Assembly: GCA_037074705.1 (NCBI GenBank)
Contig: CM073591.1
Span: forward strand, 39,164,587-39,228,586
Length of the DNA: 64,000 nucleotides
Reading direction: 5' to 3'
DNA from: Zhengitettix transpicula
Taxonomy: Eukaryota; Arthropoda; Insecta; Orthoptera; Tetrigidae
The translations under genes and the position numbers were made by a program. Below the pieces are notes generated by a model. The model saw nothing but the letters and a program-made list of their open reading frames with translations, was not told the DNA's origin and searched no databases. Below, one piece after another: positions 8,725 to 20,840 of this stretch; positions within the stretch are counted from its first letter, which is position 1; every line of letters begins with the position of its first letter.

Positions 8725-10320
8725 ATCACAATTACAGCACAAAAAAAAACCTGTAATATAATAGTCTACACGTGCCATCTTATCATAACGTCTCTTCCGC
8801 ATAGCGGACATACATGGGCGCAGCTGTAAGAAAGCTGAGTCTAGCGCAAGTCAGCACCTTAGGTGCCGTGTGCAGCGATGCCCACGGCAGCAGAAATCTT
8901 CGTTTCTCTAAGAGCTCTCATTGGAGACTTAAAATCATCAGGGAGGGGAAAATGAGTCTTCCAATTGTTCAGAGCTTCTTGGGAACGGCAGTCGTGATCC
9001 AACCTACAGACGGGTCGGTGGCTCCTGGTACTATCCGCCAGTTTGTCTTCCTTTATTTTATTTCTGACTATTAAATCTCTTTATTCTTCATCAACTCTTA
9101 TTTAACTGAAGTGCAGCGAAACACCAACCACTACGCCTAGGTTCAATTAGTTGAACCCGAACCCTCACGTTACCGACTTTCCTATTTCCTGTTCTTAATT
9201 CTTCCTTTATCCTCTAGATCGGTAGCCAGGTGAGCTAACGGAGGTTTAGCTCAGTTAGTGAACGATCTATCTGGACTTCACATTCCCAACTGCTGGAATG
9301 TTACAAACCACATGCATAGTATCATAGTTGCAAAATTTAAACAGTCTCAGAATTCCTTAGTTATAAAGAAGCCGGAGAATCCAATGATTATGATTTATCA
9401 AAGGTTATAGTGAATGTTGTGCTTGCCCGGAATATGAAAAAGAGGAAGGATTGGAAAAGAAATACAGTTACTATCTTGAAATATGGCACGTCTTGCTGCA
9501 GTTAAATTTAATTATATACACAATGGAGGGCATTGGAATACAATAGCTTCGCTAAACTGTGGAACTCCCGGGTTATAATTTCCCATAAGGATGAATAGAC
9601 CACGAGTCTGAAACGTTTCGTCTTTTTTTCGAGAGAATTTTCCACTTTCAGGCTACTACCTAAAAAAATCCTGTTCTTGCAAGTTTTCCAATAAATATCT
9701 AAGGGGAATAAGTAAATTAAGAAGGATCTGATGTTTATTTTATAATCGAGTCAAACGAGTATTGTCAGTCGGCATAAGGGAGGTACGGGGTGGTGCGAGC
9801 TGAGTGTCTGAAGGTGAGGCCCATCTTGAGGCGTAAGAAGAAGCTGGTGGCTGCTGGTGGCTATTAACACGCAGAGTGTTTACCGTATATTGTGGGCTGT
9901 TTGCTTGGCAGCGCTCTCCAGCGCTCGTGTTTGCAACCTGTTGCTAGACAATGCTCGCCCTGCCTTACCTCCTCCCTTCGGCCCTAAGAACTACGAAGGT
10001 CATCGCCAAAGCGCTAACTAATTAGGCCAAAGAGAAACATTTCTCCGTCGTATCTGTAACAAAGTACCTGCCAAAACAATTACGAGTACAATTCCGGAAA
10101 ACGTTCTCCTGTTCGTTAAGGTACTTGATTTATCTTCTGTACTATAACATTAATGATATATTAGTTTAACTTTATTTGTTCAATTATATATTATAGTTGT
10201 GTTTAGATACATTGATAGCGTGACACACAATTTTATCTCTGCTCATTACCAAGCCCCAGATTATGTTTGTCATACTTTAGGTACATTCAGAACAATGGTA
10301 TTGAACAGATTTTTTTAGAG
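8725..10320. other. Non-coding stretch
   Basis: Mixed composition. A foldback GAGCTAA/TTAGCTC lies near 9231-9251. A GC-richer patch at 9780-10010 shows no domain. No recognisable gene or repeat. Confidence 0.45.
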
Positions 10321-10373
10321 AACAGGCTACATGAGGGTAATACACGTGGTGGCAACTCCCCCTTAATAGAATG
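10321..10373 (-). mobile_element. Hairpin-headed retroposon, 3' end of the split copy D/E
   Basis: AACAGGCTACATGAGGGTAA onward aligns to the family 3' end for about 50 bases, then stops at a PLE fragment (10374-10636). After that fragment the same retroposon resumes further in (GGTCCCCGGGCTAT, 10641). The simplest reading is one old copy interrupted, with about 70 bases lost at the junction. Confidence 0.65.
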
Positions 10374-10636
10374 AAAAAATTACGCCTGATTGAAAATAAT
10401 GAATAAAAAAGATAGCCAGTTCAGACAAAAAGGGTAATATAAATACCACACAACGTTTCTGAGATACTTGTCCCTTTCGTCAGGTGCTAAGAAAAGCCTA
10501 GAGCGACACAACTGCACTTGTCAGTTTACAGAACTCAAATGCGACGAAAACGCAACTACAATGAGAGAGCCGAAGGGTTAACGTAATAATAAGGGAGCAA
10601 CGACAAAGGGAAAACAGAAGGTTTAGCGTAATAATA
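10374..10636 (-). mobile_element. PLE terminal fragment inserted in a retroposon
   Basis: Nearly colinear with 47455-47720: TGATTGAAAATAATGAATAA, the ATACCACACAACGTTTCT ribozyme end, then GAACTCAAATGCGACGAAAA, and two tandem units of about 40 bases (AGGGTTAACGTAATAATAAG, then AAGGTTTAGCGTAATAATAA). No coding sequence remains. It splits copy D from copy E. Confidence 0.75.
10454..10508 (-). ncRNA. Hammerhead-ribozyme-like motif, PLE end (best copy)
   Basis: On the minus strand: TGTC (10508-10505), stem I with CTAGG pairing CTTAG, CTGACGA (10483-10477), stem II GGGA/TCTC (one G-T wobble), and GAAAC (10459-10455). The UGUC..GAAACG ends allow a short stem III (A-U, C-G, G-U). The variable core base is C here and A at 1859-1865, which is the one position in CUGANGA that may vary. 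Best preserved of the four related copies. Confidence 0.6.
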
Positions 10637-10914
10637 ATGGTGGTCCCCGGGCTATACTTTAAGGATCCTAACCGGTATTCACCTAAAAATGATGCTGGAC
10701 AAACCCTAGAAAAACTGCATCACGTAGGTCGGGCATTGGGTACTTGTTCCACATCATTCAGATGGCGACAGAGTGATGGTAGCTGTGGTTCTCCGAGACT
10801 CGACCAGTTTAGGAGGCAGCTGGCCGACTGTTCCAACAACGCTTACCGTATGCCTAAGGTCTGTGACCCCGGAACGTACACCTCTCAAAACAAGCCTCGG
10901 CTTGTGAGAATTTT
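10637..10914 (-). mobile_element. Hairpin-headed retroposon, copy E (host of copy F)
   Basis: Diverged antisense copy that starts inside the consensus after the PLE fragment and runs to CTCGGCTTGTG, where copy F interrupts it. Its sequence resumes after F at 11461 (TGTGAGAATTTTAGTT against the family TGTGGGAACCTTAGTT). The 12 bases at 10903-10914 are duplicated at 11461-11472. Confidence 0.8.
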
Positions 10915-11460
10915 TATTTTATTTTTTTTATTTTTTAGAGCAACAGGCTACATGAGGGTAATCCACATTGGGAAACTCCCCTTTAATAGCATAGGAAGGG
11001 ATATGAAAGGGGGGATGCGGAAGAGTAGAGGAAGGTATCCAAGGATACCTAGGGCCCCCGGGCTATGGTTTACGGATCCTACCCGGCATTCGCCTAAAGA
11101 AATGCAGGGAAAACCCTAGAAAAACCTGCATAAGGTAGGTCGGGCATTGGGTACTTGTCCCACGCCATTCCTATAGCGGGAGAGGAGTTTGCTGTGGGGA
11201 CGCAGCATTCCCTTCTCCGTATCTCGACCAGTTTAGGAGGCAGCTGGCCGACTATTCCAATAGGAATAGCGGACAACTCTTACCGTATGCCCAAGGTCTG
11301 CGACCCCGGAACATACACCTGTCAAAACAGTCCGAGGTGCCTCGGCTTGTGGGTACCTTAGTTCAAAAACGGAGAGGAAAAGGCATCCCCAAAGGTAGCA
11401 CCTTCGTATCTCTCCTAAAAGGTTCGACCTGCGAGAGAATATCCCTCGCAGGTCTTCCCC
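10915..11460 (-). mobile_element. Hairpin-headed retroposon, full-length copy F, nested in E
   Basis: Complete antisense insertion of 546 bases flanked by a perfect 12-base duplication TGTGAGAATTTT (10903-10914 and 11461-11472). The sense-strand 3' end is an A-rich tail (T-rich at 10915-10936 here), and the 5' end is a hairpin (11428-11452: CCTGCGAG, then CTCGCAGG after nine bases). Tail plus duplication show insertion by target-primed reverse transcription, i.e. a non-LTR-dependent, non-autonomous retroposon. No protein-coding frame runs in the sense direction. A 68-codon antisense frame (11155-11361) is also intact in the 25302 copy. No pol III box is evident, so this may be the tail of a longer LINE rather than a true SINE. 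Confidence 0.88.
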
Positions 11461-11540
11461 TGTGAGAATTTTAGTTAAAAATCTGATTTACCAAATCCAG
11501 GTAAACTGTGAGCGGCGAGAGAATTTTCCTTCGAAGCGTT
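11461..11540 (-). mobile_element. Hairpin-headed retroposon, 5' remainder of copy E
   Basis: Begins with the duplicated TGTGAGAATTTT and follows the family consensus for about 15-20 further bases before diverging. GCGAGAGAATTTTCC (about 11516-11530) resembles the consensus 5' hairpin, suggesting an internal deletion between them. Confidence 0.55.
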
Positions 11541-14137
11541 GTGACGTCCAGCAGATTCAGATAATGTTATCGTTGACTTAAAAATTATGTAATAATAGTT
11601 AATGTAAAATAATTTATTATTTTGCTGGTTATCCCTTTTTTTTGTTCAAACAGAAGCTATTTGCACGAAGTTGATGTTGTAGAATTCAAACCTATTAAGG
11701 TAATGTGAACAGAAACATGTCTGAAAATTCCTAATTAAATACTCAAAATGAGACAGTGTTTTTTAAGGGGAATAATAATTATTACATTTAGTATAAATAT
11801 TTGTAGTTTACATCTCACTGTTTAATAAAAAAATTGGATGGTTTGGGAGATTAACTGCAGTGAATCTTCAGCTGGTTCATGTTGTTGTGTGAAGCTTGTG
11901 GAGATTGGATTTTATGGAATGGTCGAAGGGATCTTAAAATATTCTAATATCCTTGTAAGGCTCTCTTAAACGTTACTTTTTAAGTAAAGTGCTACAATTT
12001 TCCCAACTCTCATCCCAAAGTGAGATTTGAGATTGTGGCCTGCATTCCTCCGTCATACGAAAGATCGTAGTTCAGCTCTGCGTTCTTTGATTGTGTACTC
12101 TGGCCTGACGAACTTGACCAGCCGATTATCTTATCCGTGTTTCCCTTCAGTTTGTCCAGCCAAGTGAGTCACTGTTTTTCGTCGATGGTCTGTCCTGGTC
12201 ACTGATAACGGCCAAATCATTCCGAGTGACGCGTAAACTTGCCCATTTCGCCATCCATTGCTGACTTTGTTGCAATCGAGCTCACATTCAAGTCTGGCGA
12301 TCCAATCCCGAAGCAATCATTTAATACCGTTCCCTCATTTCTCGTTATCAGCTGACACTTTACTTAATATCGTCATTTCCAGCCACCTGAATCAGTTGCT
12401 GTTAGTTTGAAGTTTATACGACAAATTCTATAGACAAAGAGTGTAACGTTACGGAACAAATCGTCTTAAATATTTCACACAGTCTCATTTTAAGCTTATT
12501 CTCTGTTACCAACCGGATAATTTTGTTGATCCCTTTACAGTGAACCTACAAAATCTTTGAAAAAAACATTCCGCCATAAATGGAAATATAGGGGAGCCTT
12601 TCGTTTAAATCATGTATTCGTTGTATAAAAACACATGTAGGATAGGGAGATTTCTTATTATTTTTTTACGTATCACTTCAAATACGGTCGTTTTTAAAAC
12701 GTTATTTTATATGTTTTGAGAATTTATAGAAATTAAATGCAAAGTTTTTAGATTTTCACATTATTAATACCTTTCAAATACATCATTCAGATGTACAGAG
12801 CATCCACTATAGACCTGAATTAGTATCCCAAGTTATTACGTTGTATACTAATAGATGTTATAATTTCATATGTTGAATTTCATATATGCTGTACCCTTTG
12901 ACAAATTAAGATTCTTCGTTATAAATGTTGTTCATTGTAACGGTAAAATTTGGCTTGTGGGGTTGGTAACAATAAGGTTATATACCTTAAAAACATCTTG
13001 GACCAGTACTTTCTACTTTTGTACCATCTTTAGAATTGTTTCGTCTTTGTCTGCTACTAAATAGTTTTTATGCACCACTTTTCTAAATGTTCCTTTCTCC
13101 TTTTTTCGCCTTTCCAGATTTAACTGATGAATAAAATATCCAGTACGTCATATATAATTTTAAATTAATTATTTTTCCCTACATGACAACAAATCACTAC
13201 GTTTCATAGCAGAATTTGGGACTTCATTTTATAAATTAAAATTACAAATATTCTCCTAAAATTTTAATTTTTAGAATTTCTTCTTGGATGAGAATTTTTT
13301 AATCTAAAAATTGTAAAGAACGTGTCCCGAAATGCGTAGATAACAATGAATTTAGGAGGAGAACAAATCATAAAACTGATACACAAAATTTAAATTCCAG
13401 TTTTATTATGATTTATTATTATGTATACTTAATATTTTGAAAGTTTTATTCTAGTGTTGAATAAATTCATTTACAACCTTTTAATTTTTTGTGACCTGTT
13501 TTAATGTGGTTTTCTCGTATTTCGGCCCTGAATGTAGTTGGAAGCAGTCAAAATTTTTCTGTTAATTGGGTTCTATGCATTATTATATTTTGTTAATTAT
13601 GTAAGTAACCGCGTTGTACTAAATTTATTTGTTTGGAAGTCAACTAGTGCCATTTTCATTCTTATCTATTTATTCTTAGATGCAACTGAAGTAGTCCCTG
13701 ATCATAGGGAGGGATCGTTTTATGTTAATACGTAAATTTATTTAATAAATTTCAGACTTGTTGCAATGTTACATTAATTAAATTTCGGATTAGAGGTAAC
13801 CCTTTAAGTCGACATCCAGATTTTTAATTAATATATTTTAAAATAGCTTTCGACTTTTTGCCATCCTCAATTTGCTATAAACTAGTTTTACTGTTTCAAA
13901 GAGCTCGTTTACAAAAATCACGCTTTACGCTGATCAACGAAAAGATTAATAACAGGTTAAAGTGTTTTTCACGCAAATAGCTGATCGTTCAGTGACGTCA
14001 GAATTCAATTTTTATTTTAAAATTTTAGACTTATTTAACAAATGTTAAATTACATTTTTTGCATTTTTTTCTTATAAGCCGAATTTTAATCTTCAAATTA
14101 ACAATTTAAGGAAAACTTTGTAATTTAAATTTGTTAT
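11541..14137. other. AT-rich stretch, no gene supported
   Basis: I see no repeat or RNA. Short frames such as 12131-12316 (minus), 12870-13064 and 13538-13735 (plus) are 60-65 codons with no domain. A GC-richer patch is at 12000-12330. Confidence 0.45.
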
Positions 14138-14171
14138 TACCTGTAGGAGTCCCAAAATAACGGATGAAACG
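14138..14171 (+). ncRNA. Decayed hammerhead-like motif, second family
   Basis: TACCTGTAGGAGTCCCAAAA then GATGAAACGTAG aligns with the minus-strand locus 50731-50770 (TACCTGATAAAGTCCCAAAA then GACGAAACGTAG). The core CTGATGA is damaged to CTGTAGG. Relic only. Confidence 0.35.
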
Positions 14172-17160
14172 TAGAAGGAAAAAAACTAAATAAATGTTTT
14201 CTGACTTACTGGATATATAACTCATTTTTTAATTATTAAATGAATTTTATAAGTACAGTTCTACGAAAATAATCTGCTTCAGATATTTTAAAGTAAGATG
14301 CTAGTCATAAAAAATACATTTTTAATTTGTAGGCGTAGCCTGTATGCAAGATATACCGGAATAAATACACAAGTGTATATTTATACACCGTCGTTTTGCA
14401 CTTATCATTGAAGGCTGTAATCACAAATCGGATTTGTAGAGGTATTGAGGTTATAAACATAATTCATAATTGGCACATCTTCCAACTTGACGATTTACTG
14501 TTCATTAAATGGAGACTAATTGGAAATTTTATCCACGTTACACGCCATTTTCGGTCTATATAACGCGCGATAGTTTGGAACTTTGTCGTTCCGCTTCCAA
14601 TAACACCATAGATAATGCAAAGTATGGTCGAAAATATATGCATGGCTCATTAGAGATTTACTTCCCCACATCCCCGTCCTCGGTCGCTGACTCCCTTGCG
14701 TAGAAACTTATAAATTCATACCCCTGGAGCAGAAACGATAATGTAAAACCTAATAATTAAATCCTGCTCGCATCCCAGAGGAAGGGATGGAGGGGGCCGT
14801 GGTGCAGGGGTGAATATTACCGCGGCACCCTCCACACAACTTCAACGATCAAAGTGCAGCGTCGCTCAGTCGTCGACCAAACACTAAGCCCCCGGTGAAG
14901 GAGACGGATCCAGCTCATGCTCAATTTGAATGAAGAACAAATGACACAATAAGCATGAGCTTCGCGGGATTACAGACGACTTTTGTTATTTATTGCGTAA
15001 AGCCCGCGTGAATCAACCATACGACGCGGCGTGAACGTACACGTGAGTGGAGCAACGAACGGAATGATGTGGAAAATACCTGTTTATGGGCGGACAAGTT
15101 TGCGGCGGGAACCAATCTCCTGATGACTTTATTTAATAGTATTCAAACTATTCAATACTGACAGAAACAAATAGTTTAATGGATCCAGAAAAAATCCGTT
15201 TCAGCTTAACTTCGTATTAGGCCTATAGGTGAATGAAGTATAAATAAAACAAGAAAGAAATGCAGTAAAATATCTTAAGAATTAAATTCTATAGCGTATA
15301 ATGAGAGACGATTAAAAATGCGACAGAAGGTAGAGATTATATGAAATTAAAATGGCTGTAAATGTTATGCAATAATTTTTCCGAGTACGGTGTATCGCAC
15401 TCTTTTGAATAAGAATGTAAGTTCATGAAGTTTCAATTTATTATATTGTAATTTATATTACAATAATATATAATTAATTTTTTAGGCTATGTTAAATATT
15501 CTTTTAAAATAATTGAATCCAGTTTTATGTTCAACGACATTAAGAAGAGAATCTAAGGATTTATTAATTTATATATCCGCTATTCATTAATGTAGATGTC
15601 CAGATTAAATCATAAGTTCGAGACGAAACGTTGTGTTTATATTCATTATTCACATTTGTGTTCATGAATTTTTCTGAATATATTTATTTTATTATAATTA
15701 AATGTCAGATGTAGATCAATTGTAAATATTCTTTATTATTTCGGCTGAGGAACAAGTAAACTATACTAGTGTTACTCTTGTGAATTTTGGTTTATTGCAG
15801 TCAACAAAACGTATGTATTATTACTTTGAGGTCTATAATAAGTTAATTTTTACGTTAAACTTGAAAAAAAAATTCCTGCCTTCCGAGTTAAATTGAGAAG
15901 GACTATAGTAATGTATGATACTTTCGAGGGTTCCTCGGTTTGCCGTGAATTCCGTACTTTATCAGAGTGCGAACGCAACTCAGTGACGTTGGCTGACGTC
16001 ATCTTACATGGCAGCGTTTTGCTTTTTCACCTTCTTTACTCACACGTAGTAATATTCTAACGTTAGTTTTCTTTTACGAAGGCGGTGACCTCCCACAACA
16101 ACTTCGTTCTGGATACAATAACTCAAACACAATAAATTTTTATTTTATTTTATAATAAATACCATCGTAAATATAATAATCCATAAGAAGTAAAAGTATC
16201 CGGTAATCAGTTTTATTTACAACACGTATTAACTGTCACTAGGTGACGTTATTAACGTGATTTTGTTTATGTTTTGCTTCGTTGAAACACGAACATAGTC
16301 ATTGATTGATATTAGATATATATATAAAAAATATAGACAAATTGAGTTCTTCACAAACTATAAAGCGATAGCAACAAGTATAATAATATTTTTTATACAA
16401 AAATAATTATTATAACAGAAATAAATACGATAGTCATAATCGGTATATAAATCGTTTAATCTCACATTTATATAAAACGTGTAAACAATACTTTTTGACG
16501 TTCAAAATTTTATATGAGGATTAAAACTGCGGGTTTTGGAGTAGTGATAGTGACGTCAAAGATGACCAAAAAGACAGTAAAGCACCAATCAGAAGCATCC
16601 GTGTTACTGTGTTGATTTAAACAAATTACCAATTAATCTCTCGCAATCGAGTTACAGAAATCCGATACTTCCCCACTTTCAAAGTTACTATTAGAGCGGA
16701 CCACGTGGATTATCCTAATGTAGGCCTCTCTCCAAAAGAATAAAAAGGTTAATTACTGAATATTGTAACATATAGACTCAATTATTGGTAGTAAAAGTAA
16801 ACGTGCACTATGTAATTTGAACTATTACTCACGAATTCAGCGGGAGATCAACAAGGTCAACGTTGCATAACAGAATATATTGACTAATGGGCCTATATTT
16901 TTCTCTCTCATCAGACAGTTTAAACATTCAATTCTCTTCGAGCTATTCAAGCCGGCCTAGTAAAAATAAAACATGATTTCAGCACTGGTTCCAGAAAAGG
17001 CCAAGTATTTCAATTCGGGTGGGGTTTATATTTACCCTGTAGACTACCACTAGGGGTGTGTGGTGGTGATAAATGTTTGAAGAGCGACTTGGTGATTGTG
17101 TCACCCTTTTTTTTTCCACCCGGGTGGAACATAGTCGCCGTGGAGATTTGAAGGTAAGAG
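14172..17160. other. Mostly AT-rich; GC-richer patch at 14.78-15.12 kb
   Basis: No gene recognised. The patch at about 14780-15120 is GC- and CpG-richer than its flanks. A further GAGACGAAACGTTGTG at 15630-15645 resembles the tail of the hammerhead-like family without a clear core. A palindromic TGACGTCA-like site at about 15993-16000 is not interpretable alone. Confidence 0.4.
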
Positions 17161-20100
17161 TTGATTGCCTTGTGCGATGCTTTATTTAAGGACAGGCAGG
17201 CCCTTCATGTTTGAACAGAGAGAGTTATGTTTGTCCTTCCTTTGGGAGGTTTGGTTTGTTAGGAAACCGACCCACTTGAGATGTTTAAATGCCGCTGCTC
17301 TGGATGGAAAGAGGAGCGGAGAGAAACAACATGGGACTGTTCGTTTCGCGGCGTGCTTTACGCCACGTTACTGTAATCGTCTTATTGGAACAGGTGGAGG
17401 AGATTCTTTTGATCATAACCGAAGTAAACATTTTAGAGCACAAGGAAACCCATATCCCACGTGAGCCTATTAAAAGACTACACGTAGGCCTAACGCTGGC
17501 TAAATGTTTCCCGGGACACAACTCAGAAACATTTATATTTAATATATATATATATAATATTTATGGGGTAAAAAATCATTTAATTAATTCAATTATTAGC
17601 TTAAGTATTCAACCTTATTTTCTTTTGCAATCCAGTTGCCTCGGAAAACTTACCTCATTCAATTAGATAAAATCTGAGACTTGCAGGGAAAACTCAATCT
17701 CACTTTATTTTGCTATCAATTTTTACCAACTTACCCTTTTTTCATACTTTTGTCCGAAAATGTTCACATTCTATCTTTATATCTCTGTAGCTGTGGCAAA
17801 AACAACCTGGACAATGATTTTTGGGATATTTTTGGTATGTGAAAAAATTGTTTTTATTTTTTCTGTTATCCAATTATAATATTGTGGGTATTAACGATAT
17901 ACTTTAGAAATATATTATAATTTAATGAGATTATTTTGTCAAATACCGTCATCTTTATCAGTTATTATTTTTCGTTTTTATTCTGTTTTTTAAATTATGT
18001 TTTCATATTTTTGTCTTCAGTTGCTGTTCCGCAAATTCGATTTTTACACCACTCGATGAACGTTATTTATATACATTATTTTTGAACTTCCGAAGGATCG
18101 TAAGTCAAAGATTTGTGGGTTAGAAATTTTTGAATATCAACAATTACCGCAATTAAACTAGAAATGTAAACAAAGGCCTGTGTGTCTAAATATGGTTTCT
18201 GATTAAATTAAACTAAAATCATTACGCAGAGTTTCGTTAAAAATAAGTGTCGTAAGTGACGATTTCTTTTTTCGGAATTTGTGAATTGGCTGTAGATTTT
18301 TTTATATTTTTTGATAACTTTAAAATTAAATAGTTTCTTTATTTCGTATTTAATTTCCATGTAAGTTCACTACAAATGTATTTATATTGACAATTAAATA
18401 TTACATTTGTTTTATATTCCAAGTTACTAGTTTTCATTTATGAAGAAAATATTTTTCAGATACACGAGAAAAAAAATCCTTCATTAAATATTTAAATGCT
18501 CTTGGCTCCCGAGTTAGATTATTCAGTGAGTGTTTGTGTCTGGGTAAACAGGTCATACAAGTGCAAACAGACATCAAAGAAGAGATGTCTGGAATTTAGA
18601 TATGGAACATGGATAATAAAATGAGATGCAGACAACTCAACGCGTTGCCGCAATCCTTCGCGGACTCCAACAGAAATAAAGTTTGTCGAGTTCTAACTAA
18701 TCTGCAGGAATGACTAAAGCGCAACGTACGGATTTCTTATCGCGGGAATCGTACTGAATGGTTTTGAACGTAAGGGCCGTGATTGACTGGAGGTCAAAAA
18801 TAGTTATTTCCCACGTCCAGTAAAACTATAACTTCAATGAAATATAGTATACGGCTCCGTAACTGACGTACTGCAAAATATTTTTTATTACGTAAAAGAA
18901 AGCGGGTGAAATTCATAGAAGTAAATCTATCATTGGTCACCTCTGGTAGAAATATATTTCCTAGGCCTATATTTTACACCACGAGAAATAAACCATATAA
19001 AAATACTTGAACTTATACATTTTTTTAATTATATATACATACTATAGATACATTTTTTACACGCCAAGTATATGTTCTAATAAAAATTAATTTATTCTTG
19101 ATGCCAGAATAAATGTTCTAACGTACAGCAACAGAAACAACATCGTGAACTAGTTTAAAAAATTGATAAATTGATGTTTAAAATTCTTCATAGAAAAGAA
19201 AATGTCATTTCGATCTTCCTTGATCACGCTGTGTGAGAAATAGGGTTTTCTGAAAAAAAAAATTATTTGATTAAATAGCTTTAATTTCCCTGTGATCATT
19301 ATTACTTTATTTGACGTTATTTATCATTCTGTGCGTCATTGTGATTGCCTTTAATTTCCATTTTAGTCAAAAAATGTACAATAATTATTAGTCTGCCCCA
19401 GAAGTCTTAAAGACTACAATTTTTAGAGATAAATAAGGCCTAATTAGGCAGAAAGCTCCTTTTTCATTATTTTACAAAATGAAAAGATTTTTTTTCTGAA
19501 ATAAATCATTTTGAGGACTTTAAACTTTAACCTATCTCAATATACAAATATTATCTGTTTTAAACGTCGAAATTCTTGAGTTATTAATTATAAATTCGGG
19601 CCCTGCAGTGTCAACTGAGTTTTGAAGGAATGGATTCAAACAGCCGTACGAATGTTCCTCTTCCAGTTTAACGCTCAAAGAACGGGTGTAGAAAAAATTG
19701 TCACGTTTAAAGATGTCGAATTAATTTTCAACAAAGTATTTGTCTCGACATAGATCCCACAATTTGATAAAGGAATTCGATTTATCAGAAACAGAAACAA
19801 GTCAATGTTGCTGGGATCTTAATGAACATTACATTACAACCTGCTTCGGTTATCGAGTTTCTAGATAAAATGGGGAAAAAAATATGGAACACGGAAAATA
19901 CAAAATTAATTCAATTTAATACTAATTACAGTTTTGGTATACGTTTATTTAAATGGAAAACAGATAAACTTTCCGTTGAATAGCCACCTACAAAGAAATT
20001 TTTAGGAGCTGTCTGTGTTTCAGTTAACGTAGAAAAGACGTAGACAGGGAATTAATTTTTTCCCCTTCTTATTATTAACAGAAGAAATCAGCCGTCATGC

Positions 20101-20590
20101 CTGAAGCTGTTTCAAATTTTAGAGAAGTTCTGAAACTGTTATAAAATAGTTTATTCTCATATCTACCACACTTTCTGTTGACTGCAACTTCATCGCGTTC
20201 CTACTCTGTTCAGTTTCCCTTCACTCATACGACGTGCTGTATCCAAATTCTTCTTCTGTAAAACAGAAATTGAAACACACCAGGGTTATTCAACTTATCA
20301 ACCAGGGCTCGGCGTAATCGTTTACAACTATTTTGAATAGGTTACCACTCAAAATAGAATTGCAATATTACATTCTTTAAGTTATTGTTAAGCGTTTTTA
20401 AAATTCATCATTTTTTTTTTTAACCGTTCTATTACGCAGGAACTTCTCCCTTTCTCACTCACTGCCATACCATATTTTAATTCGTTTACTTTATTGTTGT
20501 ATTCATATTTAACACAATGTAAGCCCATTTTCCGCTGAGCGCAAACTACTGTGGGAACGAATTAAAATCGACGCGACACATGGATGGTGT
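17161..20590. other. Non-coding stretch
   Basis: Overlapping 99- and 125-codon plus-strand frames at 17165-17464 and 17289-17666 lie in a modestly GC-richer patch. They look unrelated to any family I know and degrade into AT-rich sequence. The remainder to 20.6 kb is strongly AT-rich, with no repeats recognised. Confidence 0.4.
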
Positions 20591-20599
20591 AGACTGTAG

Positions 20600-20840
20600 G
20601 ATATGTATGTTATTGGGACGATGCTGGCGGCGTCTTATTGGCGGAGGCTGTCCGCCATTGGAGCGGTCGCTCGGGCCAAGCCCCACCCCCCAGGCCCGCC
20701 AGCTGCGGCCCCCCTCGTGTTTGCTTTGGGGATCACGGGACCCCCTTTTTGTTCATTGAGGTCTCCCCTCGCCGTGCCGTGTGTACCAGCAGTACTAGTG
20801 AGGGGATTACACGCGGTCGATACGCCCTAAACTCACTCAC
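20600..20840. other. GC-rich island
   Basis: About 240 bases of high GC in an AT-rich setting, rich in C tracts. It ends in AAACTCACTCACTCAC, a simple-repeat tail comparable with AAAACTCACTCTCTCT at 26560-26575. The two open frames across it (75 and 98 codons) are proline-rich translations of GC-rich DNA with no domain. It may be a GC-rich retroposon with a simple-repeat tail. Confidence 0.4.

Noticed and set aside
9231..9275. A tRNA A box (TTTAGCTCAGTTAG)
   Set aside because: No B box follows, and the sequence is part of a short GAGCTAA/TTAGCTC foldback.
9580..9640. Another hammerhead-like motif (GATGA, AGAC/GTCT, GAAACG)
   Set aside because: The CT of the core is missing and the flanks match none of the other families.
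10637..11119. A 160-codon open frame as a gene
   Set aside because: It runs across copy E, the insertion junction and copy F of the same retroposon, so it is a chance frame across two insertions.
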